From the NCBI GenBank assembly GCA_039914895.1, contig JBDSOJ010000088.1:1-6907 (forward strand): a stretch of 6,907 nucleotides of DNA. The letters run 5' to 3'. A program made the translations under genes and the position numbers. Below the pieces are notes generated by a model that was given only the letters and a program-made list of their open reading frames with translations, was not told the DNA's origin and did no database searches. This DNA comes from Gaiellasilicea sp039914895 (lineage in GTDB: Bacteria > Actinomycetota > Thermoleophilia > Gaiellales > Gaiellaceae). Shown here piece by piece: positions 1-6,643 of this stretch (positions are counted from its first letter, which is position 1; each line of letters starts with the position of its first letter).

Positions 1-1055
1 TCAGCCCCGGCAACTTCAGCAACATCATCACGCAGATGGCGGGCGTGACGCTGCTCGCGTACGGCGTCGTCTTCGTCCTCCTGATCGGCGAGATCGACCT
101 GTCGATCAGCTACATCAGCGGGATCGCCGGGGTCGTCGTCGCGAAGCTGACCGTGCCGGATGGGAACGAGGTGGCAGGGCTCGTGGCGATCCTCCTCGCC
201 GTCGCGGTGTGCTCGTTGATCGGCGCGTTCCAGGGGTCGTTCGTCGCCTTCATCGGCGTGCCGGCGTTCGTGGTCACGCTCGCCGGCTATCAGATCTGGC
301 AGGGCGTGATCCAGAAGTCGATCGAGGCCGAGGGTGTGATCGTGATCCAGGACGAGACGGTCAACAACACTGCCAACTACTTTTTCTCGGAGCGGGCCGG
401 CTGGATCATCGCCGCCGTCGTGCTCGGCATCTACGTCGTGAGCGTGGTGAGCACGTTCGTCTCCCACCGGCGCCACGGCGTGGCGGTCCGCGACCCCTGG
501 CTGATCGTGGCGAAGGTCGTCGCCGTCGTCGCCGTCGCCATCGTCGTCGTCGTGATCAGCAACCGCGACCGCGGCGTCCCGTTCGTCTTGCTGCTGATGA
601 TCGCGTCGCTCCTCGTCCTCACGTTCATCGCCAAGCGGACTACATTTGGGCGGCACGTCTATGCCGTCGGAGGCAACGCGGAGGCGGCGAGGCGCGCCGG
701 CATCAACGTCGCTCGCGTCCGGATCATCGTCTTCATGATCTCCGGCGCGATGGCCGGGCTCGGCGGCGTCGTGCTCGCCGGGCGACTGAACAGCGTCGAT
801 CTCAACGCGGGCGGCGGCACGCTCTTGATCGATGCGATCGCGGCGGCCGTGATCGGAGGAACCAGCCTCTTCGGCGGCCGCGGCGAGGTGCGCGACGCGC
901 TCTTCGGCGCGCTCGTGATCGCCACGATCGCGAACGGGCTCAACACGCTAAACCTCACCCAGGGCGTGATCTTCATCACGACCGGCGGCATCCTGCTCTT
1001 CGCCGTCACGCTCGACACGATCCTCCGCCGGCGCCAGCGCGCGGCCGGCCGCTGA
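1..1055 (+). CDS. xylH: Sugar ABC transporter permease, XylH-like (5' end outside window)
   Basis: This is an inner-membrane permease of the BPD_transp_2 type (XylH/AraH/RbsC family), which forms the pore of a periplasmic-binding-protein-dependent sugar ABC importer. The frame is open from base 3, so the true start lies upstream; 350 residues are visible. The first visible residues already align with an internal XylH segment (NFSN then the GEIDLS motif after the first visible hydrophobic helix). Other family hallmarks are VPAFVVTLAG, the cytoplasmic loop GRHVYAVGGN followed by EAARRAGIN, and IDAIAAAVIGGTSLFGG near the C-terminus. The insert around the RRH stretch, followed by a Val/Ala-rich helix and RGVPFVLLL, matches the longer xylose-type XylH more than RbsC. 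It ends in a basic tail (RRRQRAAGR). Binding protein and ATPase genes are expected upstream. Xylose specificity is inferred from similarity and neighbours. Confidence 0.88.
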   Translation, partial: SPGNFSNIITQMAGVTLLAYGVVFVLLIGEIDLSISYISGIAGVVVAKLTVPDGNEVAGLVAILLAVAVCSLIGAFQGSFVAFIGVPAFVVTLAGYQIWQGVIQKSIEAEGVIVIQDETVNNTANYFFSERAGWIIAAVVLGIYVVSVVSTFVSHRRHGVAVRDPWLIVAKVVAVVAVAIVVVVISNRDRGVPFVLLLMIASLLVLTFIAKRTTFGRHVYAVGGNAEAARRAGINVARVRIIVFMISGAMAGLGGVVLAGRLNSVDLNAGGGTLLIDAIAAAVIGGTSLFGGRGEVRDALFGALVIATIANGLNTLNLTQGVIFITTGGILLFAVTLDTILRRRQRAAGR

Positions 1056-1066
1056 TCCTCTAGCGG
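1049..1066. terminator. Weak inverted repeat at a convergent gene junction
   Basis: CCGCT at 1049-1053 can pair with AGCGG at 1062-1066 around an 8-nt loop. The repeat spans the stop codons of the permease and the opposing oxidoreductase, which are only 4 bp apart. A GC-rich palindrome (GCGGCCGGCCGC, 1041-1052) overlaps its left arm. There is no T-tract, so an intrinsic terminator is only a possibility. Confidence 0.18.
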
Positions 1067-2157
1067 TACGAAACGGTGATGCGGTCGCCGGTCTCGCCCG
1101 AGCGGACGATCGCGTCGCAGACCTCCGCGGCCCGGTAGCCATCCTCGAACGTGGCCCCGTACGGAGCGACGTCGGAGCCCTCGACGATCGCGCGCAGGAG
1201 GTGCAGCGCCTCGTGGGTGAACGTGTCGCCCCAGCCGATGGTGTGGCCGGGCGGCCACCAGAAGTCCCAGAACGGGTGATCCGTCTCGGAGACGAGCACG
1301 GTCTTAAAGCCGCGGGCCCGGTCGCCGTCGGCCCGTAAGACCTGCAGCTCGTTCAGCCGCTCCATGTCGAACGCGATCGATCCCTTCGAGCCGTTGATCT
1401 CCCACTGGAACGCGTTCCGCCGGCCGAGCGCGAGCCTCGTCGCCTCGATCGTTCCGATAGGGCCGCTCTCGAACTCGACGGCGGCCTCGAGCGCGTCGTC
1501 GACTCGGCGGCCGGGCATGAAGGTGTGGACGAAACCGGAGACGGTCGCGATCTCGCCGACGAGGAAGCGCGCGAGATCGACGACGTGCGTGCCGAGGTCG
1601 CCGAGAGCGCCCGAGCCGGCCTCGTCAGGTTGGAAGCGCCAGGTGTCGAGGCTCGGGTCGTCGCCCCAGTCCTGCAGGTAGCGGCCGCGAAAGTGGCGGA
1701 TCTCGCCGAGCTCGCCGGCCTCGACGATCTCGCGTGCGAACCGGACCGCAGGGACGAAGCGGTAGTTGAAGCCGCAGAGGTGCTTGACGCCGGTCGCCTC
1801 GACGCGCTGCCAGATCTCGTAGCTCTCGTCCGCGTCGCGGCCGAGCGGCTTCTCGCAGAGGACATGCTTGCCCGCCTCGGCCGCCGCGATCGTCGGCTCG
1901 GCGTGGAGCGAGTTGGGGCCGCCGTTGTCGAAGAGGCCGATAGCAGGGTCTTCGATCAAGTCGTGCCAGTCGGTCGTCCAGCGCTCGTAGCCGAATCTGG
2001 CCGCGACGTCTGCGACCGCGTTCTCGTTCCGGCCGGCCAGCGCGACGAGACGGGGCTGCAGCGGCGAGTCGAGCCGCGCGATCTCCCTGAACGCGCGCGA
2101 ATGAGCCTTGCCCATAAAGGCGTAGCCCAGCATCCCGATCCCGATCTCGTCCGCCAT
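1060..2157 (-). CDS. Gfo/Idh/MocA family NAD(P)-dependent oxidoreductase
   Basis: This is a cytoplasmic NAD(P)-dependent sugar or polyol dehydrogenase of 365 aa, a normal family length. An N-terminal Rossmann fold begins with a Gly-rich loop (G8, G11, G16 in GMLGYAFMG). The family motif CEKP (E102-K103-P104) carries the lysine that usually acts in catalysis and cofactor binding. The C-terminal alpha/beta domain contains GDLGTHVVD (186-194), the Gly-x-x-x-His-x-x-Asp type active-site helix of inositol-dehydrogenase-like members. The ATG start is preceded on the - strand by GGGACGGAG, a plausible ribosome-binding site. The gene runs divergently from the GlcG-led operon and converges on the permease, so it is a separate transcription unit within the locus. 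Family assignment is firm. Substrate is unknown; myo-inositol, glucose-type sugars or a pentose derivative are all possible. Confidence 0.9.
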   Translation of the reverse strand: MADEIGIGMLGYAFMGKAHSRAFREIARLDSPLQPRLVALAGRNENAVADVAARFGYERWTTDWHDLIEDPAIGLFDNGGPNSLHAEPTIAAAEAGKHVLCEKPLGRDADESYEIWQRVEATGVKHLCGFNYRFVPAVRFAREIVEAGELGEIRHFRGRYLQDWGDDPSLDTWRFQPDEAGSGALGDLGTHVVDLARFLVGEIATVSGFVHTFMPGRRVDDALEAAVEFESGPIGTIEATRLALGRRNAFQWEINGSKGSIAFDMERLNELQVLRADGDRARGFKTVLVSETDHPFWDFWWPPGHTIGWGDTFTHEALHLLRAIVEGSDVAPYGATFEDGYRAAEVCDAIVRSGETGDRITVSYR

Positions 2158-2208
2158 CGCTCCGTCCCGTAGGGTTGGCGCTCAAGTCTCAACTATCCGG
2201 GAGGCCGA
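2158..2208. promoter_or_regulatory. Divergent intergenic spacer, likely promoter/operator region
   Basis: These 51 bp are the only non-coding gap between two divergent genes, so the promoters of both units should lie here or reach into the flanking coding sequence. It holds a short direct repeat (CTCAA at 2181-2185 and 2188-2192), partly flanked by GTTG and CAAC, which could be an operator half-site pair. TTGAGA on the - strand and TTGGCG on the + strand are possible -35 elements, but I see no well-spaced -10 for either. The role is inferred from gene arrangement. Confidence 0.35.
2199..2204 (+). promoter_or_regulatory. Ribosome-binding site for the GlcG-like gene
   Basis: GGGAGG lies 4 nt before the GTG at 2209. 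It fixes this non-ATG codon as the start, and the peptide MKFEQAQTVV then aligns with the usual N-terminus of the family. Confidence 0.7.
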
Positions 2209-2604
2209 GTGAAATTCGAACAGGCGCAGACGGTGGTCCGAAGGGTGGTGGACGAGGCGCCGGCCCCCGTCTCGGTGTTCGTCGCGGACAGCTCCGGCGA
2301 GCTCGTCGCGGCGGCGACCATGGACGGTGCAGCCCCTGACACGCGGCTGAACGCACAGCGGAAGGCGTACACCGCAGCGCGGAGCGACGCAGTCTCTACG
2401 CGCGCGCTTGCGGAGAAAGTCGGCTCGAAGGGACAGGCGGAGCCCGCGAGCTTCGATCCCTTCTTCACGTTCTTCCTCGGCGGCGTCGCGGCGTTCGACG
2501 GCGACCGGCGCGTCGGCGCGGTCGGCGTCAGCGGGTTGCCCGGCGTGGACGACGACGCCCTGGCGCGGCGGGCTCTCGGCGAGGCGGGATTGGAGGCGCG
2601 ATGA
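2209..2604 (+). CDS. GlcG/HbpS (DUF336) family protein
   Basis: This is a small cytoplasmic protein of 131 aa with no signal peptide, the usual size for the GlcG/HbpS family. Matching features are VSVFVADSSGELVAAATMDGA (21-41), the helix containing N48 and RKAYTA (51-56), a Gly-Gly turn GGVAAFDG (91-98), and the hallmark VGAVGVSG (102-109) followed by an acidic DDDALA helix. Family members include GlcG of glycolate loci and the heme-binding sensor HbpS of Streptomyces. Many sit beside sugar, glycolate or diol genes with no assigned reaction. It is the first gene of the operon, and its stop overlaps the next start (ATGA), implying translational coupling with the dehydrogenase. A cofactor, ligand-binding or accessory role is possible, but nothing here proves heme binding. 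Confidence 0.85.
   Translation: MKFEQAQTVVRRVVDEAPAPVSVFVADSSGELVAAATMDGAAPDTRLNAQRKAYTAARSDAVSTRALAEKVGSKGQAEPASFDPFFTFFLGGVAAFDGDRRVGAVGVSGLPGVDDDALARRALGEAGLEAR
2592..2596 (+). promoter_or_regulatory. Ribosome-binding site for the second Gfo/Idh gene
   Basis: GGAGG sits 4 nt before the ATG at 2601, inside the end of the GlcG-like gene. It supports the ATGA overlap as the real start. Confidence 0.65.
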
Positions 2605-3548
2605 GGATCGGGTTGCTCTCGACGGCGACGATCAACGAGGAGCTGCTCGGCGGCGTCCCCAACGGCGTCGAGATCGCAGCGGTGGCCAGCCGAGACGGCG
2701 CCCGCGCGCAGGCCTACGCGAGCGAGCACGGGATCGCCCGTGCCCACGGGAGCTACGACGCGCTCCTCGGCGACGACGAGCTCGATGCGGTCTACATCTC
2801 GCTGCCGAACGGGATGCACCACGAGTGGACGCTGAACGCGGTCGAGGCGAGCAAGCACGTCCTCGTCGAGAAGCCGTACTCGCGTCGCGCGGCCGAGGCC
2901 GAGGAGGCCTGGGACGCGGCCGACCGTGCCGGCGTCGTCGTGATGGAGGCGTTCATGTGGCGCCACCACCCGCAGGCGGCGAAGGCGCGCTCGCTCGTGG
3001 CCGAGGGCGCGATCGGGCGGCTGCGCACGATCCGGACCACGTTCAGCTTCCCGCTTTACGACCACGCGAACGTGCGCATGGTGGCCGATCTCGACGGCGG
3101 CGCGCTGATGGACGTCGGCTGCTATTGCATCAGCGGTGCCCGGCTGCTCGGCGGCGAGCCGGAGCGCGTCTTCGGCGAGCAGGTGCTCGGACCGACCGGC
3201 GTCGACGTCGACTTCTACGGGACGCTGCGCTTTCCGAACGATGTGGTCGCCCAGTTCGACGCCTCGTTCACGCTGCCGAAGCGGCAGCGCCTGGAAGCGG
3301 TGGGCGAGGAGGGGACGCTCGTGCTCGAGGCGCCGTGGCGATCGGACTGGGGCGGCCGGCTGCTCGTCGACGGCGAGCCGGTCGACGTGCCCGCGGCGAA
3401 CCCCTATGGGCTCGAGCTCTCGAATCTGGCCGCAGCGATCGCCGGCGAGACGGAGCCGTTGCTGGGGCGGGACGACGCCGTTGCGCAGGCGCGCGCGATC
3501 GAGGCGCTCTACCGCTCTGCCGAGTCGGGCGAGGCCGTGGCGCTGTGA
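2601..3548 (+). CDS. Gfo/Idh/MocA oxidoreductase, D-xylose dehydrogenase-like
   Basis: This 315-aa NAD(P)-dependent dehydrogenase belongs to the Gfo/Idh/MocA branch that includes bacterial and archaeal NADP-dependent D-xylose 1-dehydrogenases and dimeric dihydrodiol dehydrogenases. The N-terminus IGLLSTATIN matches the branch form of the nucleotide-binding loop. The catalytic motif is VEKP (E90-K91-P92). MEAFMWRHHP (115-124) and MDVGCYCI (about 170-177, with D171 and Y175) are typical of this branch and differ from the GDLGTH form in the - strand paralogue. The gene overlaps both neighbours by 4 nt, so it is made together with the GlcG-like protein and the isomerase. Oxidation of an aldopentose at C1 is the closest known reaction. 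In an operon that also has an isomerase and a kinase, it could instead interconvert a keto-sugar or epimer. Family is firm, substrate inferred. Confidence 0.87.
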   Translation: MRIGLLSTATINEELLGGVPNGVEIAAVASRDGARAQAYASEHGIARAHGSYDALLGDDELDAVYISLPNGMHHEWTLNAVEASKHVLVEKPYSRRAAEAEEAWDAADRAGVVVMEAFMWRHHPQAAKARSLVAEGAIGRLRTIRTTFSFPLYDHANVRMVADLDGGALMDVGCYCISGARLLGGEPERVFGEQVLGPTGVDVDFYGTLRFPNDVVAQFDASFTLPKRQRLEAVGEEGTLVLEAPWRSDWGGRLLVDGEPVDVPAANPYGLELSNLAAAIAGETEPLLGRDDAVAQARAIEALYRSAESGEAVAL

Positions 3549-4543
3549 AGACGAGCCTCGGTATCTGGGCGTTTGGTGCGATGGCGACGCGCTTCGTCCC
3601 CGGCGGCTACAAGCCCGAGCTGGCGGGCAAGAGCACGGTCGAGCGGGTGCAGCACGCCGTCAATGGGCTAGAGGGGTTGATCGACGACTACGAGTTTCAC
3701 TACCCGCAGGAGCTGTCGCCCGAGAACCTCGACGCCGTCCGCGGAGCGCTCGCAGGTCACGGGATCTACACGGTCTGCTCCGGCCTCCACCTCGATCCGC
3801 GCTTCGGCAAGGGTGGCCTCGTCTCGCCGGACCCCTCGACGCGCGACGAGGCTCTGCGCCGGACGCTCGAGGCGGCGGACTTCGCCGGTGAGCTCGGCGC
3901 CCACTTCATTATCTGGCCCGGGATCGAGGGCTACAACTATCCGTTCCAAACGCCGTACCGCGAGAGCTGGGCCTGGTTCGTCGACGGGATCGGGCAGGCG
4001 GCGGAGCGTTGCGCGAGCCACGGGATCAAGCTCTTCCTCGAGCACAAGAACTCCGAGCCGGCGATGAAGATCCTGATGCGGAACGTCGGCATGACGCTGC
4101 ACGTGATCCACAAGCTCCGCGGGCAGGGAATCGACAACGTGCAGGTCAACATGGACTGGCAGCACCTGCTGATGAACCGCGAGAATCTGGCCGAGTACGC
4201 AGCGCTGCTCGCCGCCGAGGGGCTGCTCGGACACCAGCACGCGAACTCCGGCTGGGGCGACTTCGACGACGACAACATGGTCGGAGCGACCGCGTTCATG
4301 GAGACGCTCGAGCTGGCCGTCGAGCTGCGCCGTGCCGGCTACGGGGAGAACGGCGAGCGGCTCGGGTTCGACCTCTATCCGTACACCGAGGACGCGGTGG
4401 CTGCCGTCGAGCGCAGCGTCCTGCAGTGGCGATTCATCGACGGGGTCGCTGCGAGGATTGACGACACGGCGCTGCGGAAGGCGCAGGCGGAGAAGGACTC
4501 CGTGCGGGCGTACGAGCTCGTGTACGCCGCGCTCGGCGCGTGA
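3545..4543 (+). CDS. TIM-barrel sugar isomerase, xylose/rhamnose isomerase-like
   Basis: This 332-aa enzyme of the xylose isomerase-like TIM-barrel superfamily should interconvert an aldose and a ketose using divalent metal ions. The GTG start lies in a GTGA overlap with the previous gene, and the peptide MKTSLGIWAFG follows. WPGIEGY (124-130) corresponds to the WGGREGY motif of XylA. Candidate metal ligands are E166 (LEHK), D204 (NMDWQH), H232 (HQHAN) and D276 (FDLYP). H207 and the acidic cluster D239/D241-D243 would form the second, catalytic metal site. Classical XylA uses Glu-Glu-Asp-Asp at the first site; the Glu-Asp-His-Asp set seen here resembles L-rhamnose isomerase. At 332 aa it is shorter than the roughly 390-440 aa of XylA or RhaI. 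The FGGY kinase next door favours a ketopentose product. Xylose isomerase is the likely automatic label but is unproven. Confidence 0.82.
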   Translation: MKTSLGIWAFGAMATRFVPGGYKPELAGKSTVERVQHAVNGLEGLIDDYEFHYPQELSPENLDAVRGALAGHGIYTVCSGLHLDPRFGKGGLVSPDPSTRDEALRRTLEAADFAGELGAHFIIWPGIEGYNYPFQTPYRESWAWFVDGIGQAAERCASHGIKLFLEHKNSEPAMKILMRNVGMTLHVIHKLRGQGIDNVQVNMDWQHLLMNRENLAEYAALLAAEGLLGHQHANSGWGDFDDDNMVGATAFMETLELAVELRRAGYGENGERLGFDLYPYTEDAVAAVERSVLQWRFIDGVAARIDDTALRKAQAEKDSVRAYELVYAALGA

Positions 4544-5282
4544 AGCTGATCGGTCTGGACGTCGGGACCACCGGCGTCAAAGCGATCGCGATCTCGCCGG
4601 AGGGCGAGGTGCTCGCCCAGGCCGAGCACGAGTACCCGCTCGCGACGCCGCTGCCGGGCTGGGCCGAGCAGGACCCGGAAGACTGGTGGCGGGCGAGCGA
4701 GTCGGCGCTGGCGGACCTGGGTTGGAGGGAGGGAGAGCCTCTCGGCTTCTCCGGCCAAATGCACGGCCTCGTCGCGCTCGGGGCCGACGACGCGGTGTTG
4801 CGGCCGGCGATCCTGTGGAACGACCAGCGCACCGGCGTGGAGTGCGCGGAGATCGAGGAGCGCGTCGGTGTGCGCCGTCTGATCGAGCTGACCGGGAACC
4901 GCGCGTTCGCGGGATTCACCGCCCCGAAGCTGCTCTGGCTGCGCCGGCACGAGCCTGCGGTGTACGCACGGATCGCGCACGTCCTGCTTCCGAAGGACTA
5001 CGTCCGCTTCAGGCTGACAGGGGAGCGCGCGATCGACGCGGCCGACGCCTCGGGGACGCTGCTTTTCGACGTCGCGCGGCGGCGATGGAGCGTCGAGGTG
5101 CTGGACCTGCTCGAGTTGCCACCGGCGTGGCTGCCGGACGCCCACGAGAGCACGGAGATCGGCGGCGCGGGCGACCAGGCCGCCGCGGCGCTCGGGGTCG
5201 GGATCGACCGTCCCGGACATCTGTCGATCGTGCTCGGCACCTCGGGGGTCGTCTTCGCAGCGCTCCCCGCCTTCGCCGCCGA

Positions 5283-5289
5283 CCCCTGA
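5283..5289 (+). other. Frameshift site within xylulokinase
   Basis: Four C residues (5283-5286) are followed by TGA. Reading GAC-CCT-GAG, with one C fewer, continues the protein directly into the downstream frame. The in-frame TGA ends the N-terminal fragment. A GTG at 5297 could start the C-terminal fragment, but no good ribosome-binding site precedes it. Confidence 0.8.
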
Positions 5290-5911
5290 GGCGCGCGTGC
5301 ACGCGTTCTGCCACGCGGTTCCCGACACCTGGCACGCGATGGGCGTGATGCTCTCGGCCGCCGGCTCGCTCCGCTGGCTGCACGACGTCCTCGGTGTCGA
5401 CTATGAAGCGTTGCTGGCCGACGCTGCCGGATGGCCTCCCGGCGCCGAGGGGCTCCTCTTCGCTCCTTACCTCGCCGGTGAGCGCACCCCGCACGCCGAC
5501 CCGGACATCCGCGGGGCGTTTACGGGGCTCGCGCTCCGCCACGACAGGGGAGCTCTCACGCGCGCAGTGCTCGAAGGTGTCGCCTTCGGGCTGCGCGACT
5601 CGCTCGAGTTGCTTCGTGAGCTCGGCGTCGAGCCGACGGTTGCGCGCGTGTCCGGCGGAGGCGCACGGAGTGAGCTCTGGACGCGCATCGTCGCGTCCGT
5701 GCTCGGGCTGCCGCTCGAGCGCACGGCCGTCGAGGAGGGATCCGCGTTCGGCGCGGCGATGCTCGGCGGGGTCGCCGCGGGGGTGTTCGCCTCCGCGGGA
5801 GAGGCGGTCGCGGCCTGCGTGCGCGCGCGGGAGACCGTCGAGCCCGATCCGGGTTGGGCCGGCACCTACGAGGAAGCGTACGCTCGCTATCGCTCGCTCT
5901 ATCCCAGCCTG

Positions 5912-5919
5912 AAGGAGGT
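5912..5919 (+). promoter_or_regulatory. Strong ribosome-binding site for the SDR gene
   Basis: AAGGAGGT is a full match to the anti-Shine-Dalgarno consensus and ends 3 nt before the ATG at 5923. It is the best such site in the window. It would let the SDR be translated even if ribosomes terminate early at the kinase frameshift. Confidence 0.8.
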
Positions 5920-5922
5920 TCG

Positions 5923-6627
5923 ATGAGTCTCGAAGGAAAGGTCGCCGTCGTGACCGGCGCGAGCCGGGGGATCGGGGCCGCGGTGGCGCACTCGCTCGCG
6001 GCGCACGGTGTCAAGCTCGGACTTGCGTCGCGGAGCGGCGACGACCTCGGTCTGGCGGACGCCGTCGCGCGGCCCTGCGACGTCCGCGACCGCGACCAGG
6101 TACGGGCGCTCGTGGACGAGACGGCCGAACGGTTCGGCCGGCTCGACATCCTCGTCGCGAACGCGGGAGTGGGCGCCTACGGCCCGCTCGTCGACCTCCG
6201 GCCCGACCTGCTCGACGAGATGATCGACGTGAACGTCAAGGGTGTGCTCTATGCCGCCGCTGCCGCGGTGCCCCACCTGATCGCGGCAGGCGGCGGCGAC
6301 ATCGTCTCGCTCGCCTCGGAGGCCGGCCGGCGCGGACTGCCGAACGAGGCTGTCTACTGCGCGTCGAAGTTCGCCCAGGTCGGCTTCACGCGGGCGCTCG
6401 ACCACGAGTTGCGCCCCCACGGGATCCGGTGCACAAACGTCTGTCCGGGCGGGGTGGCGACCGACTTCGCGCTGGATGCGGGCCGCGGCCGGCCGTCCGA
6501 TGCGCTGCCGGGAATGATGAGCGCGGAGGAGGTCGCCGACGTCGTCCTGTTCGTGCTCACGCGACCTCGCGGGCACCGCATCCTCGAGGTTGCCCTGCGA
6601 CCGATGAAGGAGGAGTCGTGGGGGTAG
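5923..6627 (+). CDS. Short-chain dehydrogenase/reductase (classical SDR)
   Basis: This 234-aa cytoplasmic NAD(P)-dependent oxidoreductase is a classical SDR of normal length. It shows the cofactor loop TGASRGIG (11-18), D53 in CDV, NAG (80-82), N104 in the helix before the active site, S132 in SLASEAG, and the catalytic pair Y145 and K149 in YCASK, followed by PGGVATDF (175-182). An arginine after the second strand (ASRSG, R37) hints at NADP(H) preference. The start overlaps the kinase stop in ATGA and has a very strong ribosome-binding site. It is the last gene of the operon. In this setting it could reduce or oxidise a sugar, polyol or sugar-derived carbonyl, but SDR sequence alone does not give the substrate. 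FabG-like or sorbitol-dehydrogenase-like labels would be generic. Confidence 0.9.
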   Translation: MSLEGKVAVVTGASRGIGAAVAHSLAAHGVKLGLASRSGDDLGLADAVARPCDVRDRDQVRALVDETAERFGRLDILVANAGVGAYGPLVDLRPDLLDEMIDVNVKGVLYAAAAAVPHLIAAGGGDIVSLASEAGRRGLPNEAVYCASKFAQVGFTRALDHELRPHGIRCTNVCPGGVATDFALDAGRGRPSDALPGMMSAEEVADVVLFVLTRPRGHRILEVALRPMKEESWG

Positions 6628-6643
6628 AGCGAAGCCGGCGCGG

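Larger units (their letters stand above)
4540..5926 (+). pseudogene. xylB: Xylulokinase (FGGY family), disrupted by a +1 frameshift
   Basis: FGGY carbohydrate kinase, best matched to xylulokinase, which phosphorylates D-xylulose with ATP. The N-terminal half (GTG at 4540 to TGA at 5287-5289, 249 residues) has the phosphate loop DVGTTG (7-12), FSGQMHG (70-76), ILWNDQR (91-97), the likely catalytic base D212 in GAGDQAAAALG, and LGTSG (232-236). The C-terminal half continues one frame over to 5926, with PYLAGERTPH and the nucleotide-binding SGGGARSELW. Removing one base at the C4 run at 5283-5286 joins the halves as DPEARVHAF without loss, giving about 461 aa. As written, the kinase stops just after the TSG motif and lacks most of FGGY_C. 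A sequencing or assembly error in the C run is as likely as a real mutation. No ribosome-binding site precedes its GTG start, so translation probably depends on coupling with the isomerase through the GTGA overlap. Confidence 0.85.

Noticed and set aside
209..1063. A 284-codon + strand frame overlapping the permease
   Set aside because: Its product is Arg-rich with no family motif, while the overlapping frame encodes a clear XylH-type permease.
1525..2172. A 215-codon + strand frame opposite the first Gfo/Idh gene
   Set aside because: Antisense shadow of a well-supported gene, with no recognisable motif and only Asp/Arg/Val-rich composition.
2193..3065. A 290-codon - strand frame opposite the GlcG-like and second Gfo/Idh genes
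   Set aside because: Composition and lack of motifs mark it as an antisense shadow; both + strand genes have conserved motifs and ribosome-binding sites.
2408..3544. Long open frame (about 379 codons) upstream of and in frame with the isomerase
   Set aside because: Its translation is Arg/Ala-rich low-complexity sequence typical of a shadow frame in GC-rich DNA, and it overlaps two genes with clear family motifs. The real isomerase starts at the GTG at 3545.
4375..5328. A 317-codon - strand frame opposite the kinase
   Set aside because: Antisense shadow of the FGGY kinase; no domain signature.
5297..5926. Stand-alone small protein starting at GTG 5297
   Set aside because: The sequence is the C-terminal half of the FGGY kinase and is collinear with the upstream half. 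No good ribosome-binding site precedes 5297, so an independent gene is less likely than a frameshift.
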